Shown: one piece after another, positions 11,820 to 24,842 of the stretch | How positions within the stretch are numbered: position 1 is the first letter of the stretch | Layout: the number at the start of each line of letters is the position of its first letter | NCBI GenBank assembly: GCA_020650975.1 | Contig: JAIPMN010001678.1 | Location: 1 to 44,748 of the forward strand | Reading direction: 5' to 3' | Origin: Apostichopus californicus | Taxonomy: Eukaryota; Echinodermata; Holothuroidea; Aspidochirotida; Stichopodidae | DNA length: 44,748 bases | The notes under the pieces: model-generated | Seen by the model: the letters and a program-made list of their open reading frames with translations, nothing else | Told to the model about the DNA's origin: nothing | Databases searched by the model: none | Position numbers and translations under genes: made by a program

Positions 11820-14800
11820 CGTGTGATCGCAAATTATGCTGTAATGTATTGTATTTAAGTACATGTGTAACCTTTTACTTAGTGACCCACTTTGTGCAGC
11901 TGTATCTCCATTCCAAGAATAACAGTGCATAATTAATTCAGGGATTACTTCAACCAATGTCATTGCAAACGTGTCTGCTTAAAATAGCAATTTTTAGTTC
12001 TGTCGAATGCTCTCCTGCTTCTTATATGTGGGAAGTAATTATATGAAAATTACCATCTGAGCACCGAAATGTTAATTTATCTATCAATTGCTTCGACATA
12101 AATTAATACTCTTTTAGTAGAAAAATCACTTGAAATGTCATATTTGAGTAATACTTGGTACTTTTGGTAGCCAAAATTGATGTTTAAAAGCCTAATGCTG
12201 CTTTAAGCTGCACTTTGGGAGTGAAAGTGATGAGTGAACATATCCGTGAGTCTGCAGTTTGAGATTAGTTTTTCATTAATTTATGTGCTCCACAGCTTTT
12301 TCATGAGAATGCATGAGAGTGCATACAGTACACTTGTAGCTTGTTTTTCCACAGCAGACATCTATCATTAATGACTAAGTATCAACTGAAAAAACTGACA
12401 TAAAGGAGCATCGGAAGGCCTCAAGCTTATCAAAACAATTGTGTTTTTTGTCAGTGAGAACTCAATGGTTCCATTGACAAATCCTTAATCTGGAGAGAAG
12501 TAAATCTTCAAATGTTGGAAGGGCTTTATAGTTTGTTCATATCCATCATAGAGCTATTAGCTAGTCAATATTGTTGCACCTTGGTGGTGTTTTCATATAC
12601 TACTAAAAGTGACTTTTGAAATGATAACTTGCCATTCCATTTAATGTATATATACTGTACATAAATAACAGACATCTATAACCTACACTTTGACCTTCTT
12701 CTTGGAATGGTAAAGTAATAGTCCTCTCCTTGTAGTTGGGATAAAGCAAGGACAAAGAATCTTTTATGAAACATTTTTGGAGTTCAGCTAAGAATGCGCC
12801 TGGTTGTATTCTGGGGTATACATGACAGAAAGAACAATGTGGTACAGTAGTTTACCACTGTACATACTGTATATCAAGACTGCCAGAGTAGCAAATGTGT
12901 ATATTTTCAGTAGTATCCTGATTACTACTGATGTCAAAACAATGTGTGTACATTTAACCCCCCCCCCCACCTTAACAAAGTGGTCCAGTGCTGTGTTCGA
13001 AAAGGACTCAGTAAATACCTTAAACACTTTGATACTGTAAGTTATATAGTTTGATATTGCTTGTCTGGACAGAAATTTGGTCATATACCGTCTGAACTCT
13101 AAGGTTATTTTCTTTCAGTTCAACCTGGCTCCTTGAGATTCTCTTAGAATAATGTAATAAAGTATAATTCTGCACTCATTTACAACAAGAGACAAAAGAA
13201 TTACCATATTGTCCTGCAGGCCTAGATACATACATGTACAGTATTTGTAACTAGGTTGATTGTAATCTACCAGTGGTCCACTGTTATTCTCACAGTTCTT
13301 TGACATCCCTGAGTTGCAATCAGGCAATATTGTAAGTTATGAATTTTGACATACAGTACATGACTGCAGTACATTTAAGAGTCAACAGAGAGTGATGGCT
13401 GAAAACTCACTGTACTGTTAATGCACGCATTTGAAGATGTTTCAAGGTTCCATTTTCAACTTTAATTATCTTGTTCTGACCAGACTTTTAAGTCACTTGA
13501 ACAATGCTATAGGTCAGTTGTTTTCTTAAATTGCATGTTTCTTAAAGTTCTCTTAATTCTTTTATATGGCACCCACATGATGATATAAAATTATGTAAAC
13601 GATCCATAAGTAGTTCAAGATGACAGTTGACAACATACAGTATGAGTGTTGTATCTAGGAATTAACATGTTGTCTGGTTACTATGGTTAGCTGTCATATA
13701 CTACACAATAAAAAATACCTCATTTTCAGACTGGTCTCTCCCCTTTCCAAAATTATATATTCCAATGATTTTAAGAATTAGTGCATAATAAAAGTTATGT
13801 AAGAAAACATCAATTGAAGTTTGCTAAGTAGCCAAAATGATGTAGAAATAGTACTTTTTATGAGAAAAATTTACAAGATTATTAAAAGATTATATGGTTT
13901 GATCAAAGTCAATCGCAATTTATATCAACTGTTTTCCCTCTGCCTACTCTGTGAAAGCAAGCTGAAATGTGCACACAAGTTCTTGCTCATATGACAGTTA
14001 ATGGAAGCAAAACTTGGCAGACCAATATGATGGCCAAGAAAAAGCTACTGATACAGACATGGAGAACTAGCTATATTGAAGTTAGTTATCTTATTGTGGT
14101 TTGGTAAGACTCAATTTATTCAACAGTAAGGTGTGTTCTCCGCTCATGTTTCTGAAGTTTTTGTAATCCACCCACATGTTGAAACATGTGCTGTCTAGTT
14201 TTCTGAGACTTGCTAGTGGCTACTGTAGCGGCATTTTCCAAAATTTGAATAGTGAAGCTATTGTTAGGCATTATTGCTGCATGTATAAATCTAATTTCTG
14301 GCAATTACAGGAGTCAAACAAGATATTCAGCTTACGAGATGATGCCTGTTTTACATAAGGTTGGCCATTATCTTACATCATTTTAGATTTTTTTTTTAGA
14401 TTTTGAAATTCTGAAAGTACCGTTTATGATGGCTGATAACATATTTCACTTGTTTATTTGTACGTTTTTGTATATTTAGTTGGAATATAGTTGTAAGGCT
14501 TTAATTATAGCCTATCAGCCTTAAATTTTATTAACCAGGATTTAGCCACATGTATTCATCTTAAATTAAACCCAACATTGCACAAATTTTCAATCAGAGT
14601 AACGGGAATTTCCCAAATCAAATTTTCTCAGTGAAGTACTTAATTGAGCAGATGGGCTGAAGAGGTGGTATCCATTTAGCAAGTACCATCTAACACTCCA
14701 TTGAAATGCATTTAAGTTTCAAGTACTTCTTGCATGTATTTGTGAGCTATGCATAGCATCGTATGGAGTCTTTTTACAATAGGATAAAATGAACTCCTAG

Positions 14801-16560
14801 TGATTTGCACTTTGCACAAACAGTGTCCTCTTTGGATGACTTTGTGTAAATTGCTTTTGATATGTTGTATATCATTACATAGTACATAACATTGTATTAA
14901 ACACTAATATCAGTCCTGGTTGTATTTTGTATACCTTGTTTAAGGTTTGAGAAATGGCACTATGAACATCTAAGGCTCATCAATTAAAGTGGCTGGACAA
15001 CTCAGTTCAACACAGAGACCATTAAAACAAATTTACTCAATAGGAACTCTAAGATTTTACTGGTCTCAAATAACTTTTTTGCAATGCATTACAAATTTGG
15101 AAAAATAAGTTTCCATGTCAATGTATGTTACTGTACATGTATCAAATTTTGGACTGAAGCTAAATCTAACCAATATACAGTTAAAATGTTCTTTTTTGGC
15201 ATTTTAAGTATCAACTAGTGCTGATAAAAAAAATCAAAACCAACTCAAAAAGCTGCTTTAAGGGATATAATATTTGAAGACTGTTTATGTCTGGGATTCA
15301 AGTTATTCAAATTTCAAGGAGGCTGGATTAATTTCAGTTATGTTGATGTAGAATGGATCTTTGGGTTGTCTCAAACAGAACAATAGGGCTTAAGAGATGG
15401 TTTCAATGTGAAACCCCCTGCTGAGTTGTCTTTGTGAGAGGATAGCAACCCTCTGGGTTGTTATATCCTAGGACAAATGGGGATTTGGATATTCGGTAAT
15501 GTGTGATGTAAACAGCAATGGGCACAGTTTATCAACACATCAAAGACCTCCTTGCCTTAAATTGATAGTTTTTAGAAGATAAAACCAATTAACACTTATC
15601 TGGACAGGTGTGTGATGTTAATTACCTGATGTTAGGAACATTACCTGTACAGAGCAGTTCTTGTAGTCTTTCTGGAAGCAGACTTGTTTGCCCTAGTGAC
15701 TGCTTGATGCAGATTGTGAAATAGTTTAATTAAAATACATTTCCACACATAGTCCAATACAGTATGTACTATGTACAGTATTATTTTTCTTCTTTCTGTC
15801 CAGTACATTATTGGAACAGAAAATATTCTAATGGTGTTAGGTTTGCTGTATAAATTACCACTTTTGAAAACTTAATTTAGGAAATAACTCTTTAGGCAAG
15901 AGTGAAGCCCCCTTGTTTGTTTTACTGAGAGAATCTCAAAATTGTGAAGTGGCCTTCACAGTGGAATGAGTCTGCAGTTATTAGGCCTAAAAGAACAAAG
16001 ACAAAAGGTTCCTCGTCCATTATCACCTTACATTATTTCAGCTGTACAGTGCAAGCTGATCTCTTTTCCACATTTCAAAGTTTAATGGTTTGAGCTCTGT
16101 TACCTTTATAACATTTAGTATTTAGTGGGTTTAGCAAAATTGCATGAAAAGTGTTTTCAACAATTTAAAGCAAACATGTTACAGAAAAGAATCCTCAAAT
16201 GGCGAATGTTCTAAGTACAGTAGTACCATCATGATGTAGTGAATGATATGGCCTTAAAAATACAGTCTTGAGAAGCTGCTATTGTTGACATCATCTGAAT
16301 TTTAGAAAGCCTCAAAATATTATTCTTCAATTCCTAGAACTTCACCAAATTTACAAACTATCTTACCATTGTTTAAAGTCTCAATGTGTGTATGCCAAAT
16401 TTTAACTTCGACCTTTCCAGCTTACTGCCCTAAATGCTCAGTGAAAATAACACCGTTCTATGCAGTTTTCATATTAATAATATTTTTATTGAGTTAGCTG
16501 TCTTTAAACATTTTGAGCTGAAGAAAAATTTGGCAGATTTTTTAACAAACTAGATTCTAC
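11820..16560. other. Intronic stretch, no gene seen
   Basis: AT-rich intronic DNA. It holds a C tract at about 12,958-12,969, many TACAGTA / TACTGTA words, and fragments with family B ends at about 12,194-12,207 and 15,200-15,262. No open frame here has splice sites or a composition that suggests an exon. Confidence 0.5.
15200..15262 (+). repeat. Family B repeat end
   Basis: It contains CAACTAGTGCTGA followed by CAACTCAAAAAGCTGCTTTAAG-type sequence ending near 15,262. The same arrangement occurs at about 23,840-23,922 and, more diverged, at 37,805-37,873 and 27,640-27,672. The shared end (GCTGCTTTAA in this orientation) suggests a dispersed element with one conserved terminus. The opposite boundary of this copy is not clear. 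Confidence 0.5.
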
Positions 16561-16579
16561 AAACTTCACTCAAAATTTG

Positions 16580-16800
16580 CAAGCTCCGCCCAACAGATCA
16601 TGCGCCAATCAAATCTCTCTGTTTGGTTTACGACCGTTAGGCATAGGACTTATGAGTGGACGATTACGAGTATATAGGTTAGATTTTGTGTAAAGAACAT
16701 GCTGATACTGGCGGTCGCAGTGATTTTACGGTAAATCGTTCGCACCATAAGGACAACAGAAATAAATTTCTTTCTTTCGATTGCGACATCTCTTCTCCAT
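16580..16800 (+). promoter_or_regulatory. CpG-rich intronic pocket with promoter-like motifs
   Basis: In this short block the CpG count rises above ten per 200 bases, against about two per 200 in neighbouring intron. It contains CTCCGCCCA (GC-box-like, about 16,584), GCGCCAATCA (CCAAT-like, about 16,600) and TATATAGG (about 16,671). An ATG at 16,699 then opens MLILAVAVILR, a hydrophobic run, ending at ACG|GTAAAT, a possible donor at 16,731. An internal promoter or the GC-rich body of a mobile element are both plausible. No downstream partner exon is visible, and the donor phase does not match the DH exon. Confidence 0.2.
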
Positions 16801-16929
16801 TAAACCCATCTGGTCAGAGTGCATTTAGAATAAGAAACATTGAATCTTCTTTGGGAAGTTTGTTTCCAAAATTCATAAGCAAACACGTATTGAGACTTTA
16901 AGTACATCCGACTAAGCCTCACCACTTTC

Positions 16930-18570
16930 ACTTAAGCAATCTATGTATGCTTTACCATTGAAAAAGTCACAGTAAATTTGAATGTATTTTAAGCCAAGCT
17001 ATGTGTTAATTACAGAGCACTAGTGTTAGACAAGTTATATACAGTACCTATTAGTATGTACAGTATGCAGTCAGGGATGCAGTTTGGTAAGTAGCCCACT
17101 GTTGTCACAGTCCTTTAATACTAGGATGTCAAGTTTGGGAACCAATAATTGCTATTTTTTTTACTGCAACATTTTGTGATGTCATTGCATTCCAAATCAT
17201 ATTTAAGCATTGGCTTTTTGAATTTAAGGTTAACCATTTCAAATACAGGACCAGCTATTCGAAGAAGCAAAGTAATGAATATAGCTATTTATATATATAT
17301 TACCCTAATATGTTAAGACTTGACCAAGTCTTTATTCTTGTATATCAGATTTCACAAAAGTGTCTGTACAGAATAACATTGTGACCATGAGAAAGTTGTA
17401 AGGGTAATATATGACCCTGTTCAGATTGAGAATACAAAGAGGATCAGGACTCTCAGAGATATACGTATAAAGCTGACCCCAGACCAATCAAGAAACGGTC
17501 ACAATGATTGTTTATAATTCACGGTGCGCTTTGTTCTGTATGTACATTACTTCTATGCAGGCTGTATATATTCAAATGTGACAAAGATCCAGTAACCAGA
17601 GATAATGGGCCGGCTGATCTCCTGATCGTCCAGACTTAATCTTGATCACCAGTGCTGGGTCAGGATCCTCCCCGAAAGGGAGACCACAATTGAAGCAGGC
17701 TGTGATACTGAGTATGCGATCATTCACACAACGATCTTGACTGTCCTTGCATTCTCAGATGTGAACAAGGCTTATATGGCCAACAAGATGTATTTGTTGT
17801 CTATGTTTATAGTTGAATATAATAATTTGATGAACTTAAAGTCAAGTTTTTTTATTTATTTTTATTCAAGGTTTGGCATGTCAACATTTAACAGAAAGCT
17901 TAAAAGGTATGACCCCTCTTATAATGTACCGTCCCAGTTCCCAGAATGATAAGGTCTTTTAGGAGATGTGGAATTCTATGATTACTTAGAATGCTATATT
18001 TATACTACACACAAATGCACCAAAGGGGGTAACATTTTGGTGGATTTACCAGATCTATAATGACACACTTAAATAGAAAAGCACTGACTTTGTAATCAAA
18101 GTAATCTGGTCAGACAACTAGCACTGAAGGCTTAATCAGTTGTGACAACATTGTAAGATCGTGGAGGGTCAGAGTGTCTCACACCTGACCTGCTGCAAAT
18201 GTATATTTTTGGGAAGTAAAGAATTTGCAGTATGGCTCTTTGTTTACAGTTGTCATCAAGGGACACTGCTTGTAATGCACCTAATGGACTCAAGTAATTA
18301 TGGAGAGAAAAATTTTCGCTTTAGATCGTTGAACTGTATACATGTACAGGTGTTTCATTACATTTGGAGCTGAATGTAAAAATTGGTGTGATACCGTCAT
18401 AGTGGTTCATTTCCCCAAAGATGATGATGGCTGGTCGGTGTTCAGTAGTAATGATACAAATTAAGATTTAAAAGTTCAAACATTAGTTCTATTAAAGAAA
18501 TATATCAATTATTTTGTCCATATTTTCATCATAAACCAAAAGCACATGCAGCCACTACGTTGCCACATGG
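16930..18570. other. Intronic stretch, no gene seen
   Basis: Mostly unique AT-rich sequence with short AT microsatellite at about 17,290-17,303. Bases 17,520-17,720 are richer in GC and CpG than their flanks (for example GGGCCGGC and CTCCCCGAAAGGGAG) and may be a mobile-element fragment. No boundaries could be drawn. Confidence 0.4.
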
Positions 18571-18576
18571 AGTATA

Positions 18577-18620
18577 CCTCATTCCTCTCTTACCTGCCTC
18601 CTAGTACATATAAATCCAGG
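18577..18620 (-). repeat. Family A repeat, short copy
   Basis: Begins ACCTCATTCCTCTCTTACC and continues TGCCTCCTAGTACATA. This matches the constant end of family A with a truncated body. Orientation is minus, taking the strand that shows CAGGTAAG as the element's sense strand. Confidence 0.5.
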
Positions 18621-19502
18621 TAATTATATGTGTGTACTGTAGGTCTTCTGAATGGTAGATCCAGAAGGAAGAGGGCAGCAGTGGCTTTATAGAGAGGTAC
18701 ATTGGGGCTCAGTACAGGAACGCTACCAGTATTTACTTCTCCCTCTCTTTATAGTCCTGTACCTTTCATTTATACATAAGCATATAAGGCTTATTATAAG
18801 CTTGGGTATTTGGAGTGCTTATGTATAGGATTGAGCCAGGTACTGTAAATATTTCCATCCATAAACTTGATACCCAACCAATACATTTTGGGTTGACTCT
18901 CCAACTTCAAATCTGAAGCCTCAGTCTTTATATTTCAGTCATATTTCACATCGCTAGTATGATTCTATGGAGAGCATTCGGTTATTACTTAGCATAGGTT
19001 ATTGGCATGTCATAATGAAATAATGACATTTATACATGTTTATGATAGAAAACAAACATCCGATTCTTTCTGGTGAATGACTTTCATTGCTCTCTGATTG
19101 AGACCTTCCAGCGTTAATGTGCGATTCGATTGGTGTGTGAATTAGCCTGTAGGGTACAAAGTGCACCTTTTCATCTATGGAAGTATGTCTGTAGGGAGAA
19201 GCAAATGCAGTCAGTTTTTGAGACTGTATTGTACAGCAATGTTCCACAACGTTATGAATTAAATTTGAGTCGAACATTTGAGACAGTGATAACAACATTA
19301 CTTTTCTAAATACTGTGTTGACTTTCAGGATGAACACCGCAATTTACATTGAAATAATACCTGACTGAAGAACATTGAAAAAGACAAAACTCTAGTTCAA
19401 TTCGACTGTAGTGACCAAGTTTACGATAGTCGTCAAAGACCCATAGACCTTTAGGCTGACCCTGCCAACTGACGGACTGATCCATGTTAATTACAGCTAG
19501 TG

Positions 19503-19622
19503 CTCATTTAGTTCACATACAAAATGATTTATTTACTTCACTCTTTCTTACCTGTCTCGTAGTACACTAACACACTTTCCTTGTCTACCAAGATCTCATT
19601 TAGGTCACATACAAAATGATTT
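19503..19622 (-). repeat. Truncated family A copy between 28-base direct repeats
   Basis: A 64-base family A segment (19,531-19,594) starts ATTTACTTCACTCTTTCTTA and continues CCTGTCTCGTAGTACACTAA. Direct repeats flank it at 19,503-19,530 and 19,595-19,622, identical except for one base. A direct repeat of this length bracketing exactly the repeat segment looks like the target-site duplication of a truncated non-LTR retroposon. A simple local duplication is the alternative. Confidence 0.6.
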
Positions 19623-19849
19623 CCCCGTAAATTGGTCTCATGTTTTGGAACTGGGCAGTTGTAGTCATTAACAGCTGCACACTGTACGACCTTTATAGAC
19701 TGCTGATCTAAAAACACTACATTTGGAGTTTGCATGACTGAAACAGACGTAACTTTAAACTGGCTGAATCTTGATCAGTTTAGATTATGAGCACATCCAG
19801 TCATCCACGCTGCCCGACTTTCCACATTTTTCCATGTCACAACAGTGGA

Positions 19850-19900
19850 GATGAGTTAGATGAGATAAGATGAGATGAGTGGAGATGCGTTAGGTCACGT
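19850..19900. repeat. Short GAGATGAGT-like repeat
   Basis: Several imperfect units of GAGATGAGTTA / GATGAGATAA occur in tandem around 19,849-19,893. It is a short degenerate microsatellite with no sign of function. Confidence 0.5.
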
Positions 19901-20791
19901 TCAGTGAACCATTGTGCTGTCAGATTAGAGTCAACTTCTACAGTACATCAAGAAGTCAACAGAATCACAACCACTACAAAAAGTGCAGACAACAAATTGT
20001 TTATCTTCCTGTACTTATTTTGAAGTAAATTATAGTTGAACGCTAGACCTGGTAGGGCCGTATGAACACGATGATGGTTTTATCAGTCATTCTCTTGACT
20101 TATAGGTTTCCCGGAATCCATCTCCATCACCTTTCATTCATTATGAATGTATAATCTAGGTAATTTGCATACTAAGTCTGGAAAATCACAAAATGCAAAA
20201 TTGCCAGTATATAGAGTCTGTATGTAGACCACAGCATGTGTATTGTCTGTTACTTGTTAGCTTGATCTTTTACTGTAGCACCTAGCTGTTCAGTTGTTAT
20301 CAGCTCCACAGCATGTACCAACTTACTTTACCAAAGGTATGTAAGTTACTGAAAAAATCCTCACAAGTGTAGCTGTCATCTTGTGAAGATAACATATTGC
20401 AAATATATTAGAGAACTTCACATGGTTTCCATGACAACATCTTTGGAGAGTAATTTTATCACCTTGGATAAAAAGTAGTTTTTCTTTAGTAACTGCTGTT
20501 GCGTTATCAATGTTAGCCCATGTTTTGGTCATAAAACAGACTGCAACAGTACTCTGCAATTTAGCAATGCATCAAGCTTGTGATATGCTTGCGCAGGCTT
20601 GCATAGTTTGGTCAAATTCAGTTAGAACAGTTTAGTTCTGTGAAGGAGCTCTATAGGTCTTCAATGAAACATACCTGGGTTCCAGGTATTGAAATCTGCT
20701 TCAGAGTTCATACTCTTGCTTTAAATGTGCACTTAAACATCCTACAGGGGTTTGTAAACCTCCTATAAGGGTTTCTCCCTCTGAGCTGCAA

Positions 20792-20870
20792 AGGGTCAAC
20801 AGGTTATCTCAAATGGAACAAACTGGCTCAAGGGGTTAACAGGTTATCTCAAATGGTGAAAACTTGGCCA
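20792..20870. repeat. 40-base tandem duplication
   Basis: The motif GGTYAACAGGTTATCTCAAA, continuing TGG, starts near 20,794 and recurs 40 bases later near 20,834, with a less similar spacer. It is a local intronic duplication. Confidence 0.6.
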
Positions 20871-20879
20871 TTTTCTCAA

Positions 20880-23200
20880 AAATATTTCACAATATATAAA
20901 CAATGTCAGTAAGTCTGAACAACTATTTAAAGGGATTTGCTATCTCTCAGTTGGTAAAATGTGTCTAAATTTCATGTAGGAAAATTTGTCTATATATATA
21001 GGAAAACAGTTCTTTATGGATATTGAAACATTTTGGTTTAAAATTCTATGTACTATAAAATTCTTATGAGTGAGTGACATGGTTGATGCCCACAAGGGAT
21101 TTCTACAAATCTGTTTTGGTTCTCACTAAAGTCTTGGACAAATTTAACTCACTTGCTCTACATCAGTCAGATAGTTACAGTATTTTGAATTTTGAACAAA
21201 TTGTATGGCAAGGAATCACAAAGCTAACTGGCTTTCTGGGTTAATTGATTCATAACTTACCAAATGTGGTTCAAATTATTGTCATAATTGATTGAAACTA
21301 ACACATCCTCTAAGATCTTTGCACTACATGAAATTGATTATTGAGTCTACTTATAAAATTGAGTCTACTATTAAGACTCAACTGATTCTTAAAATTTTGC
21401 TGCCCAGACACGTTGCTATATATTTGTTTGAATGACACGCTCACAGTAAATCACTTTTCAGAAATTACCACATTGAGTAGAAGACGCCTGTTGTCTTTGG
21501 TAGAGATCAACCTGTATGCTGAATACAAGAAAAGTTTCCATCTCGGTCATCATCTGCCAATGTGAATATTATTTGTCATATCACAATGCATTTTGCTGTA
21601 CTGCTTAGATTGAAGTATGTTGTTCATCCTGGCTATACCCTACAGCCTAGTGTGTCACATTCATATAAGATTATTCATGTAGGATAATCGAAACCACACT
21701 GCAGTTTTGCTCTCTGGTTACTCTATTGAGTGAAGAGGGGAAACTTCAAGGTAGTCCTAGTATTGACAATATTATAGAAGGGTGGTCCAATCTGTTGGTT
21801 TGCAGATTGGTATAGTATCCCATATCTTGAGGCATATTAATGCTTCTGCAAGGAGAGGTGTCTGTAGTTGCAAGATTGAAGTAAAGAATATAAAAGAAGT
21901 CACATTAAATGTTGTTGAGCATCATTATAAATATGGCAGCTTCTGTATGCTTGGTATTCATGGTGATATACTGGACAAGGAATGTACATGATCTCTGAAT
22001 ATAATGACTTACATCTTTCTTCTCTTTATTGTCAGATACAGGTACTGTATTAAAACTCTTTAAACTTTCATGACATAAAACAGTAAATTATTAGCACACT
22101 TAAACTGCACTGATGGTTACCACAAGAATTGCAGGCCCACTGAGGTGTCTGGAAAGTGCAGTATGATATGGCTCAGTGTTAGATTCCTCCTGGAGCAATG
22201 CATGCATATATACCCCGAAACCAATTAAATGGTAACAATTTACAGTTCCACACTTTATATGGTTACATAAAAACTCCTGTCTAAGGTCCAGTTTCTTTAC
22301 CAGCTAGATCATATGAGTGTAGGATCAGAGCCCACTTCAATTCCTTAATGGCTTTCAGTTGTATAGGATGGTGATTTTGGGTTATCTTACAACACAATGG
22401 TCTAGAGACAAGCTTCATTGCCCATCCTCTACAGACAAATTTTGTGAAAGCAGAAGATCAAGAAGCACTTATTGGGAGTATTAGCAGAATATAGACCTGT
22501 ACAGACTTGCTGTGCTATACAAGTTAGAATAAGTTAAACAAAAAATTCTTGTTTTTTATTTGAAAGGGTTATGATATTATGGTACGGTATATGGTAGATG
22601 GTATGTAAGAATTAAGAATTATAACATATTTCAAACTAAATTTAAGGCTTGGTGCACACCATTACGTATGAATGGCATTTAACATTTGATTTTCTTATCC
22701 AAACTCTAACACTGCGATTAACTCACAAGTAGGTCCATTTATTCATTTATACTATCCTGAAGGTGACGTAGATATCATGCTTGTTGATGTCTCGCATTCA
22801 ACTTTTCTTAAAAAATTTGAATGATCATCAATTCATCATAGACTAACTGGGAAAAGAGAAATATCTGGCATATATCATAATTAGTTAGTATTGAACCTTT
22901 TGGCTTTCTGACTACACTTTTCCTGTGCCTGCATGTCTGGCCACTCGAGTTTCTTCCTTGAGCTTATCAAGCTGGGTGGATCGTCGTGATGCTGGAAATA
23001 TCAGTAAGTGCTCATTAGCAAATGGAATGTAGATTTTTAGTCACCACTATTAATGTGGACGAGGTACAAATCAAGAATATGCAAGCAGGAGGAGATGGGA
23101 ATCAGGGATGAGCCTGTAGCTGGCAATGGGGTGATTTATGGTCCCATCATCTTTGATGCCAAACATTGCACTTCTAAGATGAGTATTCACAGGAGATAGT
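20880..23200. other. Intronic stretch, no gene seen
   Basis: AT-rich, CpG-poor DNA. A 69-codon frame at 21,782-21,991 has no recognisable domain and no convincing splice sites. No repeat of note was seen. Confidence 0.45.
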
Positions 23201-23206
23201 TCAGTT

Positions 23207-23492
23207 GAGGTAAGGCATATAGTCATTCTTGACCAGTATATAGATGAAGAAGTTTGAGAAGTTGAACGACGATAAAAAAATCTCTATTCAAAGTAGAAAT
23301 AAATTAATATTGTTCAAAGTTAAGCAAATTATTTTGTAATTGTAGTCAGTAGAGGTAAGGCATATGTCATGTCTTGACCAGTATATAGATGAAGAATTCT
23401 GAGAAGTTGAACGATGATAAAAAAAATCTCTATTCAAAGTAGAAATAAATTAATATTGTTCAAAGTAAAGCAAATTATTTTGTAATTATAGC
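23207..23492. repeat. 145-base tandem duplication
   Basis: Two adjacent copies (about 23,207-23,351 and 23,352-23,492) both begin GAGGTAAGGCATAT and end near TGTAATTRTAG. They differ by scattered substitutions and small indels. The near identity suggests a fairly recent duplication. Each copy carries GAGGTAAGG, a possible cryptic splice donor in the gene's sense orientation. Confidence 0.9.
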
Positions 23493-23839
23493 CATGAATG
23501 GGAATGGGTTACTTTCAAATTCTGTTGGAAACTTTAACAATTCAAAGCAATAAACAGTAGGCTACTAGGTTTCTGTTTTAAAGTAGCTTTGAGTTTGGTC
23601 AGAATTTTTTTTTCTCCAAAGATTTAAGTATTTCTTATAAGATATGATTGAACCAAACTAAGACTAAGCTTGTAGAGTTGCAGCAAAGGAATGTTGTTGA
23701 GTGAATATCTATGAATTTTATTCATTCCTCAATCTTTTTGTGTGCTGGAAACATTTATAGTACCGTAACAAAAAATACATGCAAAAGTTAATTTTCCGTA
23801 CTACTTTTATTGAAACTTTGCTAAACAACTATTGAGTTA

Positions 23840-23922
23840 CTTATTTATGGGATTTTACTGTGAACTAGTACTGAAAATTTTGAAATTATTTATCGATTTC
23901 AACTCAAAAAGCTGTTCTTAAG
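23840..23922 (+). repeat. Family B repeat end
   Basis: It contains TGGGATTTTACTGTGAACTA (from about 23,847) and later TCAACTCAAAAAGCTG leading to a TTAAG end. The first motif recurs at about 37,803 and the second at 15,240, linking these as one family. This copy has TGTTCTTAAG where the others have TGCTTTAAG. Confidence 0.5.
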
Positions 23923-24825
23923 TGAAGTCTCTTATTCAGTTATAAGATTGCAGAGTGGTTTGGATACATTGAATTTATCATAAATACAGCTTTTATGTTT
24001 AGATTGTGCAGTTACACGTATGATGTTAAACATTTGCTACAGTATGCAAACACTTAACAGTTTGGTAAGAAATTTTGCCAGTCTGAGTAACACTCAAACT
24101 AAGATTGCAATTGATCAAACTAAGCCATCCACCTAGCTTCTTTTTTTTTCTCTCCAGAAAACAAAGTTTTATGAGGGAGTACTTTAATTTTCGAATGTAT
24201 AAGTGTCGGCACGACATTTCAATTGCTCAGACACTCGATTTTCACACTAGTATTAGTGCGAGAAATATGCAAGTTGAAAAAAATGCCAAGATGTTCAACT
24301 TTTTACTTGATTTAAAAGGAAAGTTGAACCATGCAAGCTAATGGCTTACATTGCCATGGGAAATTTAATATGCAATATTGTAGAAAATTAATCAATGTCA
24401 AAACAACAAATGTGCTTTAATATCTTTTGGTAGTCCCAACTGAATTTGTGCTGGAGGGGCTGGAGGTGGAGAATAACAACTGAACAGTGTGAGTGGAAAT
24501 ATTATCTTGTGATTTTCTGACAAACTCTGTTACTTTCAGATTGGGTCATCACTTTATGTATCGATTTTGACCTCTCAAGTCCTTAAACCACTTGCAGATC
24601 TCTAAAGCCTGGAGGTTTTATATTTTTCTTTTAAAAGCTTTCTCTCTCAACTGCAGTACATTCCTTTAAAGATTCTATACATAGTATATTATATACTACT
24701 GCCAGTGCATCATGTCTGTTTTTCAAAAGTACTACCACATTGTTGCAATCAGCTATTATACAGGCTACCCAAAGAGTGAACCGTGAATTGTGAGCATACC
24801 TCGGATGTTTTGTGTACCTGTCAAA

Positions 24826-24842
24826 GGCATCATCATCATCAT
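24826..24842. repeat. CATCAT microsatellite
   Basis: Five CAT units in tandem, followed directly by a short CT run. Simple sequence repeat with no other signal. Confidence 0.85.

Noticed and set aside
19538-19735. A minus-strand frame of 65 codons with several cysteines and a protein-like look.
   Set aside because: It is made of the truncated family A copy and one of its 28-base flanking repeats.
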